The translations under genes and the position numbers were made by a program. Source: Phoronis australis (Eukaryota > Phoronida > Phoronidae). Taken from it: 64,000 nucleotides of DNA. Below are positions 1 through 11,900 of the stretch, piece after piece (the stretch's first letter is position 1; every line of letters starts with the position of its first letter). The stretch spans positions 1,039,981 to 1,103,980 of the forward strand of contig NMRA01000062.1 in the NCBI GenBank assembly GCA_002633005.1, given 5' to 3'. The notes below the pieces were generated by a model, which saw only the letters and a program-made list of their open reading frames with translations, was not told the origin of the DNA and did not search any database.

Positions 1-3000
1 CATCGCCTTATCCACCAACGTCGACAAGTAGTGCTGATTCTATCAAACAACCATCAACAATTGTTGCACTGTCTTCCGAACGGCTATCGACGAGTGTTGA
101 CAGTTCTTCTACTCTGCAATCGACAATAATTTCGTACCGCTCATTGCAATTCCCATCCAGTTTTACAGAATATCAGCTGATGGCAAGTAGTGGTAGCGCT
201 GTCTCTTCTGAGCTAACGAGTGAAGGATATTCTACTCAGCAGTTATTGACAAGTACAGATCAAATATCTCAACAACTATTCACGAGCATTGCATCTTCTG
301 AACAGACCTCAACAAGTTCTGTTCCACTGTCTTCTTCAGAAGCATTAACAAGTGATCTTGGATCATCTCAACAATCACCAACACTTGTACCATTCTCTTC
401 TGAAGAAGCGTCTTTAAGTACCGCTGAGCAACCACCAACAAGTGTTGTGTCATCTCAGCTGGTGTCAAGTGATGCTTCTGTGTCGTCTCAAGATTTGATA
501 AGTAGTGCACTTTTGTCTACTCAAGAGGTGTCAACAAGTAGTTTTGCTTCGTTGCAACCAACGCTATCGAGTGAATTATCTCTTGACGATAAATTGTCTA
601 CTGTTGCTGCTACATCTTCTCAGCAATTTTCGTCAACTCCAGAATCTACCCAGGAGTTAACATTTATTTCTGATTCTTCGCTGCATCCCTCAACAGTTGA
701 TGCAATGTCTTCTCAAATCATATCAGCGAGTGTTGACATCTCTGTTGATGATGCAACATCTGTAGGCTTTCAAGTTTCATCTATGCAACCATCGAGTGTG
801 TTAGATTCTTCTGAGCAAGTTTTAACAAGTTTTGTCGGCTTGTCTTCTCAACAGGCCGCCTCAAGTGAAGTTAAATCATCTGACCTTTTAACAACTGTTC
901 CTCTCTCTTCCGGTGAAGCATCAAGTACAATTCAACAGACATCAGGAAGTGTTGTGACATCTCAGCTGATGGCAAGTAGTGGTAGCGCTGTCTCTTCTGA
1001 GCTAACGAGTGAAGGATATTCTACTCAGCAGTTATTGACAAGTACAGATCAAATATCTCAACAACTATTCACGAGCATTGCGTCTTCTGAACAGACATCA
1101 AAAAGTTCTGTTCCACTGTCTTCTTCAGAAGCATTAACAAGTGAACTTGGATCATCTCAACAATCACCAACACTTGTACCATTCTCTTCTGAAGAAGCGT
1201 CTTTAAGTACGGCTGAACAACCACCAACAAGTGTTGTGACATCTCAGCTGGTGTCAAGTGATGCTTCTGTCTCGTCTCAAGATTTGTTAAGTAGTGCGCT
1301 TTTGTCTACACAAGAGGTGTCAACAAGTAGTGTTGCTTCGTTGCAACCAACGCTATCGAGTGAATTATCTCTTGACGATAAATTGTCCACTGTTGCTGCT
1401 ACATCTTCTCAGCAATTTTCGTCAACTCCAGAATCTACCCAGGAGTTAACCTTTATTTCTGATTCTTCGCTACACCCCTCAACAGTTGATGCAATGTCTT
1501 CTCAAATCATATCAGCGAGTGTTGACATCTCTGTTGATGATGCAACATCTGTAGGCTTACAAGTTTCATCTCTGCAACCATCGAGTGTTTTAGATTCTTC
1601 TGAGCAAGTTTTAACAAGTTTTGTCGCCTTGTCTTCTCAACAGGCGGCCTCAAGTGAAGTTAAATCATCTGACCTTTTAACAACTGCTCCTCTCTCTTCC
1701 GATGAAGCATCAAGTACAATTCAACAGACATCAGAAAATGTTGTGACATCTCAGCTGATGGCAAGTAGTAGTAGCGCTTTGTCTTCTGAGCTAACGAGTG
1801 AAGGATATTCTACTCAGCAGTTATTGACAAGTACAGATCAAATATCTCAACAACTATTCACGAGCATTGCGTCTTCTGAACAGACCTCAACAAGTTCTGT
1901 TAGACTGTCTTCTCCAGAAGCATTAACAAGTGATCTCGGATCATCTCAACAATCACCAACACTTGTACCATTCTCTTCTGAAGAAGCGTCTTTAAGTACC
2001 GCTGAGCAACCACCAACAAGTGTTGTGTCATCTCAGCTGGTGTCAAGTGATGCTTCTGTCTCGTCTCAAGATTTGTTAAGTAGTGCGCTTTTGTCTACTC
2101 AAGAGGTGTCAACAAGTAGTGTTGCTTCGTTGCAACAATTGTTATCGAGTGAATTATCTTCTGACGATAAATTGTCTACTGTTGCTGCTACATCTTCTCA
2201 GCAATTATCGTCAACTCCAGAATCTACCCAGGAGTTAACATTTACTTCTGATTCTTCGCTGCACCCCTCAACAGTTGGTGCAATGTCTTCTCAAATCATA
2301 TCAGCGAGTGTTGACATCTCTGTTGATGATGCAACATCTGTAGGCTTTCAAGTTTCATCAATGCAACCATCGAGTGTGTTAGATTCTTCTGAGCAAGTTT
2401 TAACAAGTTTTGTCGCCTTGTCTTCTCAACAGGCCGCCTCAAGTGAAGTTAAATCATCTGACCTTTTAACAACTGTTCCTCTCTCTTCCGATGAAGCATC
2501 AAGTACAATTCAACAGACATCAGGAAGTGTTGTGGCATCTCAGCTGATGGCAAGTAGTGGTAGCGCTGTCTCTTCTGAGCTAACGAGTGAAGGATATTCT
2601 ACTCAGCAGTTATTGACAAGTACAGATCAAATATCTCAACAACTATTCACGAGCATTGCGTCTTCTGAACAGACATCAACAAGTTCTGTTCCACTGTCTT
2701 CTCCAGAAGCATTAACAAGTGAACTTGGATCATCTCAACAATCACCAACTCTTGTACCATTCTCTTCTGAAGAAGCGTCTGCAAGTACCGCTGAACAACT
2801 ATCAACAAGTGTTGTGCAATCTCAGCTGGTGTCAAGTGATGTTTATGTCTCGTCTCAAGATTTGTTAAGTAGTGCGCTTTTGTCTACTCAAGAGGTGTTA
2901 ACAAGTAGTGTTGCTTCGTTGCAACAAACGCTATCGATTGAAGCATCCTCTGACGATAAATTGTCAACTAGTGCTGCTTCATCTACTCAACAAATTTCGT

Positions 3001-5922
3001 CAACTCTAGAATCTACCAAGGAGTTAGCATTTACATCCCTATCTATACTTCATCCGTCAACAGTTGAACCGTTGTCTTCTCAACAGGTTTCAGCGAGTGT
3101 TGACATTTCTGTTGATGATGCAACATCAGGAAGTTCACACATCTCATCTCTGCAACCGTCGAGTGCTGTATTTTCCTCTGAACAATTTTCAACAAGTTTT
3201 GCCGCCTCGTCTTCTCAACAGTCGTCATCAAGTGGAGTTGGATCATCTGAGCCGTTAACGAGTGTTCTCCTCTCATCTCACGAAGTAACAAGTACAGCTC
3301 AACAACCTTCAGCAAGTGCTGTAACATCGCAGTTTGTCACAAGAAGTGATAGTATTGTTGTGTCTTCTGAGCAGCTGCTAACGAGTGAAGGATTCTTTAC
3401 TCAACAAGCTTCAGCAAGTGAACTTGGTTCTTCTCAGCAGCTATCAACACTTGTACCATTCTCATCTCAAGGAGCATCGATAATTACCGCTAAGCAACTG
3501 TCAACAACTGTTGAACCATCTCAGCTAGTGTCAAGTGATGTTGTCTCATCTCAACCTTTGTTGATTAGTGTAGTGATGTCTACTCTACAGATGTCAACAA
3601 GTACTACTGCTTCATCGCACCAACTGTCAACTAGTGTAGCACTTTCTTTCGATACGTTGTCAACTGGTATGGCTCCCTCTTCTCTACAATCTCATTCAAC
3701 TCTAGAGGCTAGCAAAGAGTTGACATTTACACCATTTTCTGTTCTGGATGCCTCAACAGTTGTTGCAATGTCTTCTCAACAGGTATCAGAGAGTGCTGGC
3801 ATTACCGTTGGTGAGGCAACGTCTGTAGGCTCACACCTATCATCTCTGCAATCGTCAATTGTTTTAGATCAACGTTCAACAAGTTTTGCTGCTTTGTCTT
3901 CTCAACAGGCATCATTAATTGAAGTTAAATCATCTGGGCCGTTAACACTCTCTTCCCAGGATGTATTAAGTACAGCTCAACGAGCATCATCAAGCTTTGT
4001 TGCATCTCGGCTTGTGACAAGTAGTGGAAGTGCTCTGATCTCTTCTGGGCAACTGCTAACGAGTGAAGGATCTTTGACTCAACAGTTTCAGACAATTACA
4101 GCTGAAACATCTCAACAATCTGTTGCGAGTTTTGCATCCTCTGAACAGGCTTCAACAAGTTATGTTGAACTTGAATCTTCTCAACGGCCATCAACTCTTG
4201 TACCACTCTCTTCTCAAGAAACGTCAACAATTACCACGGAACAACTATCAACAAGTGCTGCACTGTCTCATCTCGTGTCAAGTGATGTTGCCTCGTCTCA
4301 ATATTTGTTAATAAGTACAGTGTTGTCTACTCAACAGGTTTCAAGGAGCACTGTTACCTCATCGTACCAACCACCTACGAGTGTAGCGTTTTCTGACGAG
4401 AAGTTGTCAACTGGTATGGGTAGTTCTTCTCAAAGACCTTCGTTAACTTTAGAATCTACCGAAGACTTTATATCTAGTTCTGTCTTACATTCCTCAACAG
4501 CTGAGGCGTTGCCTTTGTTGTCAACGAGTGTTGACATTTCTGTTTATGAAAAAACTTCAGTAGAGTCACGTCTGTCGTCTGTGCAACCATCAAGTGTTTT
4601 AACCTCTACTGAACAAGTTTCTACAAGTTTTGCCGCCTCGTCTTCACAGCAGGGGTTAACAAGTGTACTATCCTCTACCGAAGGAGTGTCGACAAGTACA
4701 GCCCAACAATCTTCGGTAGGTGTTGTAGATTCGCAGCTTGTGTCAAGTCATGATCCTGCTGTCTCGTCTGAACAATTGTCAATGAGTGTGGGATTCTCTA
4801 CAGGACAGCTAGTATCTAGTATTTTAGCTACATCCCAACAACTGTCACTGAGTATAGCATCTTCTGAACAACAAGTAGCAACTAGTGTCGATCTAACTTC
4901 TCAAAAATTGTCAACAATTACGCCATCTGAGCGTATGTCAGGAAGTATAGCTGATTCCTCTCTACATCCGTCAATGTCTGCGGTCTTGTCTTCTCAGCAA
5001 CTATCGTCGAGTTTCGCTGCTTCTTCTTCTCGGCAATTGTCAACAAGTCTAGCTCTGTCGTCTCTCCCATCAACGAGTGGGGTAGCATCTCAACAGGAGT
5101 CAGTGAATACTATTGGCTCCTTTAAAGAACCGTTTACGAGTGCAGCTTCTCAACAGGTGACAATAAGTGTTGATGCATCTGTTTCTCCGCAACTGCCATC
5201 AACCATTGGTCTATCTTTTTATCAGTCTTCAACAATCTTATCATCGTCGACTAAAACCTCGCCAACTAGTGATGTAGCCCTTTCTCAAATACAATCATTG
5301 AGTGTTGCACTATCTTCACAGTTGTCTTCATCGAGCGTATTGGTGTCTTCTCATTCAATGCCAACAAGTGTTGCTACGTCGCATTCTCTCCAGCCAGAAA
5401 TGAGTACAGCGTTATTGTCTCAACAACCGTCAACGATTGTAGCATTGACTTCCCAACAGACTTCAAGAAGCATAGCTTCATTTTCTCAAGAACAATCAAC
5501 AACTTCTGCAGTATTTTCACATCCGACTTCAACTCTTGTGACACCTTCTCCAGCCACCTCAGCTGTATCTTCTGAACAATCATCAACGGCCATGTTGTCT
5601 TCTTCTGAAGATTCGTCAATGAGTGCTACCGTCTCTTCTCAGCTTATACCAACGTCTGCGGTAGTTTCATCTCAATATGTGTCAATGACCGATGGTACAA
5701 CTGCTTCTTCTACCTCTGACCATCAGCCAATATCTACAGTTATATCATATCAACAACCATCAGCAAGTGTAGCGGCCTCCTCATCTGTGCTGTTGTCAAC
5801 TGCTGTTGTACCAACTACATCTCCGCAAATGTCGACTTTGTTGTTGTCATCAACTATTGTTCCACGAACAAGTATCGCAGCATCCACAGCTCTAGACCAG
5901 ACGACGTCAACTGTTTCAACTG
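1..5922 (+). CDS. Exon 1 (partial): mucin domain 1, Ser/Thr/Gln-rich
   Basis: The frame is open from position 3 to the window edge and onward to a donor at 5923 (TG|gtaata), leaving a phase-1 border. The translation is almost entirely Ser, Thr, Gln, Val, Ala and Leu, with recurring short blocks such as [10 protein letters not shown]. It has no cysteine in the repeats and little charge. This is the composition of a densely O-glycosylated mucin stalk. Two to four kilobases of it form large tandem repeats (see 174-5450). No ATG is needed here because the exon continues to the left. Reading past 5922 runs into intron sequence with a hydrophobic stretch that should not be taken as a membrane segment. 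Confidence 0.9.
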
Positions 5923-8900
5923 GTAATAAATTCCGTTTTTATATTAATTCAGCAGTCACTTTGTCAAATCTACTTCTCTTAAATTCTGTTGTACAGTTGG
6001 TCTTTCGTGTTGTTGTCAGTAACCTCTTCTTCTGTTTAACATCAACTTCCAGTTGCGTCCACCACATTATGTGCGACGCAGAACACGAGGTTCAATTTCT
6101 GAAAAAAATGTTACCGGGATCGAACTAGAAATTATTATCCGTGTGTCAATTTACAAGCCTGATTTCGAGTAAAAATATAAATCCTGGGTCCAGATTTTGC
6201 TCTTTATTTAAATCAAAGTTATGTTCGTGTTTACGATGAACCTCGTATTTTACCGTTATATCCTTCTAATTTCGCTCATGCAGTGTAAGCCGTATGGTAT
6301 TTTTTCAGTTAAAGATTGTGGAATGCCCGAGAAAACTGTAAATTCATCGGTTACAACAACAGGAAGTACCTATGGAGGTATTGCGTCGTATTCATGTGAC
6401 TCCGGCTTTGAGCCAACAGGTGGTAATAAAACTCGAACCTGCGGACCTGACGGAAATTGGACAGGAACTGCATTAGAATGTACAAGTATGTTTAACAGTG
6501 ATGGCCTTAAATTGACCATCAACGGAAGTTGCTAGGAATGCAGTGGTGCTTGTTTAATTTGAAATCAAAATTTTTGAAGTTACAAATCACCAAACATTGG
6601 TCGTTCTTTTCAATACGCAACTGCGGGGAACCCGTGGATTCCTATTGTCTTATTTACATGATGTTCATTGTGAATATTATTAAATGAAAATCTGTACTGC
6701 ACGCTTTTTAGTATGCAAAATGTTAGTATGAGCTGAGTGTCATGAGCGTAATCTTAATTAGAGGTATCTCTACCTCATTGTTTCGAGAACATTTCCGATG
6801 AACTTATCATGCGCCAACATACATGTACACGGGGTGCACTAAGTAGGCACCTCCGTTCAGGTGACTAGCATTCACAGCTACAGCTACGTAGATACTGATA
6901 TTTGGTAGGTGTATGTGCACGTGAACAATCAAAAAGGCTTCTGTGCCACCTTGTGGTAAATTTATTTTAATGTGATTAATTTCATATCTTCCAAGTTTCT
7001 CAATGGATCTAAATATCATAAATATTGAATTCAATATTTTATGTAGCAGGGAATGTCACCACCAATTTTCAGACGGCCCCGTCATATTGAGCGTTCACTA
7101 GTCGCCAATTTTATGGTGTCGTTTTTATGTCTGCCTCGCTATTTACTGAACAGTTTACAGCATCGTCATGAAATTGGATGGAAATATTTCTTTCGGCAAC
7201 ACCACGACCGATATTATAACATACATGTATTTGAACCTCTTATGGGCGGTTTAGTTATTTTAGCCTGGTCTACATTTACTTTCATACAGTTTTGGCTTCT
7301 GCTGTGCCCCTTGTAGAAAGTGTACCCCTTAACGTCAGCCTTAGCTTCACATATACAGTCTCGTGGTAAATTTTATGATATTTTTCAAACCTGTCTCCAC
7401 GCAAAAAATAGAACATATTCGTTTTTGCTTTGTTGGGGCACGATTTTGCATTTTTTTGTGGGCACCTTTCAACACTTTACCTGTCTGCTTTGAAGTTATT
7501 CTACATTTTATCATCAAAGTCTGATTCATGCTCGTGGAATACAGTTTTGGACGACTTATTTTTTCTTCCCTAAAGGCTGATTTTAGTTTTTTAGAATTGC
7601 TCCCTCAAGTCAGGATGTTTAACATAATGATCATCTCTTGTATGTAATGTAAACGATGCAGTGGCTGGGCGCATATCAAAGGTCTGCGTTTCTCTGAATT
7701 TTCTTTTTTCCGCCATTTTTGGCTGGCTCGAATTCAAAAAAAAATTACCGTTTTCAATTTTGCATTGATGTGAACTGCGTTGAATCATTATCAAATCTCC
7801 TCATCAGGAGTCAGTTGTGGAATTCCTGACGTAAACGCTAACTCAAACGTCACGGCACCTACCCATCTATATGCGGACACTGCCATCTACACGTGTGACC
7901 CAGGATATGAACAAACTGGAGGTGACCTTTTGCGAACTTGTGGTGAAGACAAAAGCTGGACTGGCGTGGCTGTACAGTGTTCAAGTAAGATATTTTGCAT
8001 TGGCTGGCCAGCAAGAGGTTTCTACGATATTAGTTTCAAAGTCAGTATTGTAAATTGCGAATTGATAATAACTAAGATGGAGATGTCTAGTCTTTTAAGT
8101 TTTCATCAAAGTAATTCTAGACAAAATGGTTTTTCACAAAATTTCATGTATCTGCAGCCCGTTCTAAGCAAAATAACAATGTGAGTCAATCTGAAGACAA
8201 AACTCCAAATTGATTTCCGATCCAAAGGGTTGATATTTTGTTTATCTTAAGTTTTTGATTGTGTTTTGTCTTAATTTTGACTAACTAATCCGATATTCAA
8301 GTTTCAAAGTTTTGAACTTGACGTAAATCTTCAATCAAAATGAAGTCAGTTACTTGGAACGCTCCCCTTCTCTTTTATCTGTTATACTCATGGGCGGCTC
8401 ACCATAAGGGGCTGGGGGGGGGGGGCTATAACCCCCCAATTTTTTAGTGCTGCGCCTCCCATGGTCTATGGGCGGTGACTACAGCTCCCACTTTTTTCAG
8501 TGCTGCACCGCCCATGATGTTGTTGTGGAAATTCAATCGTAATTACCTGTTTTGAAGAGAGTACATGAGTAGCGTTTATAGACAAGTCAGACGATTTTCC
8601 TTTGTTCTTTGGAAAAAAGGTGAGAACAGACGCACGTCTATGCGTATTAGAAACTGCTTGTACTTCTCAAACAGTATTCTGCGCTCCAAAGTCCAAGATA
8701 ATAGCATTGTTATTTAGCGTACAAAGCCAACGCTTCAACTTTAAAGAGATAAAACAAATTTTCTTTTGATCAACGGATCACTCGTTTTGAAACAGGTATA
8801 TTAAGCATTACGAACACGAGTTGAAGAAGTATGACTCACTGAATATATTTTATTTTAGACATTGACGACTGTGCAGCACCATCGCCACTCTGCATCAATG

Positions 8901-11900
8901 GCGGCGAATGTGTAGACCTCGTGCTGGGATACGAATGCAAATGTGGAAGCGGATTCACGGGATCCAATTGTGAACTATGTATGTGTGACAGTACCTCTTA
9001 TTGGCTGATACATGACACGTGTTTAGTGTGTGCTTTATGTCCCATATTCTTAGGCGGTTTACTTCACCTGAAACCCATGACTAGTAAACATCAAAGTATA
9101 CACGGAGTGTTGACAGTCGAACACGAATTGCAGCAGTACAGGGTTTGTCTATGAACTATGGCTAATATGTGTCAATCAGATCATTTATTTTTAGGAAACG
9201 ATATTCCGAGAATATTCTAATTTAGACAATTCTCTGGTATTATACACGACCTTATTATATAACAAAATTGATACCAGGGATTACCTGTGTCTGACCCAGA
9301 TAGTTTGCTGTGTTATTGACGACATGGGTGCTGTATGAGCGGTGTAATTATGGCGCCTGATGATGGGCAAAGTTTTCATTCGTCCTGATGCCCTTGGAAG
9401 CTATACTTCCTATTGTTGACATTGAGTTTGTTGTTTGGTCTAATGTTGTCGAGAAAGTCTGGCCAGCTTTGTTTGCATTACCACCATAATCCTTTATGTA
9501 TCTATTCCAATACGAGGCAAACGGATGTGATTACCTTCGTTATATTAATGCGGCAGTGAACCCGACTTTGCCGATTACCCTAAGTCAATGAAAGTTTTAT
9601 CGATCAATGACGCATCGGGCATTCCCTAAACTTATCTCAGCAGTGTATACACCTTCAACTGACGTGACCTTTCTCACAATGAATCACGAAGACTACCCAT
9701 CACCAATTATCTTTACAATAAACAATTTAATATGTAGTTTACTGAAAGTGTGCTATTTTGTGTCCAACTTTTTTCGGAAAGACATCCTGTCCCGTCCTCT
9801 GCAAATGCAGGATGAACAAAAGGGCAAACATAAACTAATAAGATACTTCATCTCACACTATAGCAATATTCTTTAAATTTGGAACACTTGTAATGTATTA
9901 GGACTCAACTTGTAACTTTTCCAAATCATTACATCAACAGCTTTTCATTTATTGTTACAGGGAATATAAATGACCTCAGTTGATTTCCTGGTCTAAATAT
10001 CTAAGTTCGATAGTAAATTAATTCAATTGTAAAGTGGAAGCACGCCTTTTGACACACGCTATGACGCAGTTCTCTTAAGCGTGCTTGGACGTGGATGCTG
10101 GCGGTTCCGTGGTGTAAGAGTGCTTAAATATTAGTGTGGTCCGATTTCCCGAGGTCGCCACCAATTTCACCTTTCCCAGTCATGGCCACACCTCTCCAGG
10201 TTAATTTTTTTTTATTTCGCGTCTGTCTTGCTGTCGATGTTGCTTCTTTACTGTACTTTGTGTTTTTTTCCAGTGGATGCTGTCTTGTCCCATTTTGTGT
10301 CTTGATTCGTCCAAATTTCCTTCACTAATTTCCCAAATATAAGAGAGCAATTGCCCCTGTACCTTTGTCAAATACTCCTGTCGTTATGGTGTTGAGAAAG
10401 GTTTTTGTTTTTCAGTTGTTGGACCACTCGAGAACTTGTGCCCCGTAAACACTCTCACGGAGACAGTTCTCACCAAGTCTCAATGGCTGAACCTTCCTAA
10501 CTTGCGTTTCCTCGGAGGCTTCAACATGTTCGGCACTGTCCACCGAAAGATTTGGGTAATGCCATTGTTTAAAGGCGATAATGACACTGACCATTGCTAT
10601 ATGAATGATTTCACAATTATTTTTTGGATGCTATTTGAAGTTGTTTTACGCACGTAAAATACGTGAGTAAGTTTAAATTAATTCTCTTGTAAACTAATAA
10701 TTTGCGGAGTAAAGTTATTTTACGCCGCAACTAATTATTTAAAGCCTCTAACAAGAACTAGCTTACGCAAGAAATTTACGTGCGTGACGTTCACTCATTT
10801 AGCCAACGGTATAAAAGTTCCTAGCGCGACATAGAACAATCCCATCTCTAGTACTGTTTGCTCTAGTGCGAGTATTCAAGATTACGATCATTACTTGCAT
10901 CTGTGATGTGAACTGGGATGACAGTGGGTCCTTATCAAGGCTCTGCGTTGCTCTTGTTATTAGGTTTCTGTTCTGATGTACCAGATCGCTATTCTGAAAA
11001 TGTGTTTGTTCTTTCAGATACATCGGAACGGTGTTATCGGTCTGAGCAACCGAGTGGCAAAGCCTTGGAATTTCAAGAGAAAACAAAAAACATTTCTGGC
11101 TCCATTCTGGCGGAAACAGAGAATAGATAACCTGGCTGCCTTGTCATATCTTGAAATTGCCCAAACGTCCAGCAATTCTGCCTACGAGAAGGGAATTTTG
11201 AGCAAATGCACCAGTGATGTCAAAAATAATTTCGACGTGACAGAGTTTGACGCCAACTATGTCTTAATCGTGAATTGGAAGTACATGAAAGAGCGTCCCT
11301 GCGGTAACCGTTGCCAGGTATTTTCAAATGTACACCTAACCAAGCACCAAACAGGTTGAGCAAACAATAAGCTTGATGTGGAAATAACTCTCGACTGCTT
11401 GACCTTCCTTTCAGTGGCTTGTCGCAAGATGAATTTAGTGTTACCTGCATTAAAAGTTTGCGGTTTGAGATTTGCAGTCACTGTCAAATCAAGCTGATCA
11501 AACTTACAAATTAGATACTAAATATGCATATTAATATATATTAACAATGACTTTCCCATCCAGCTGTCTGAAACAAAATGATACTCTGGAACCCTCTCCG
11601 ACCCTCAAAACGTTTTGAGCAAATGTTAAAACCCCGTACTAAGCCTGGCATTCGGACAAGCGTAATCTACGCTTTTGAAATATACACGTCAACTTTTTGG
11701 GGAAATACCAACGACCAAGAATCGCAACAGGTCTCTGTGACACGCTCTGTGACAAAATGAGGATTTGTTGAAATTACCAAAACAGGATTTATATTGAAAT
11801 TAACAAACAATTATGTGTTTTATGTAAATCGATGGACAGTTGGAAACATATAGAAAGAATATTGGGTAGTTTCATTAGGTGCGAACTAGCTACACATGGG

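Noticed and set aside
144-146. Start of the mucin coding region at 144
   Set aside because: The codon is TTG and the frame stays open to the window edge with the same composition, so the exon simply continues upstream.
280-510. Minus-strand reading frames inside mucin repeats (also 1069-1257, 2647-2835, 29140-29349)
   Set aside because: They recur with the repeat period and are opposite-strand shadows of the coding repeats.
174-3330. CRISPR-like or satellite array
   Set aside because: The repeats are in-frame coding DNA with a 789-bp unit and no spacer structure.
5923-6128. Hydrophobic C-terminal extension of the first mucin frame
   Set aside because: It lies behind a good donor at 5923, and the next exon joins in phase; this is intron sequence, not a membrane anchor.
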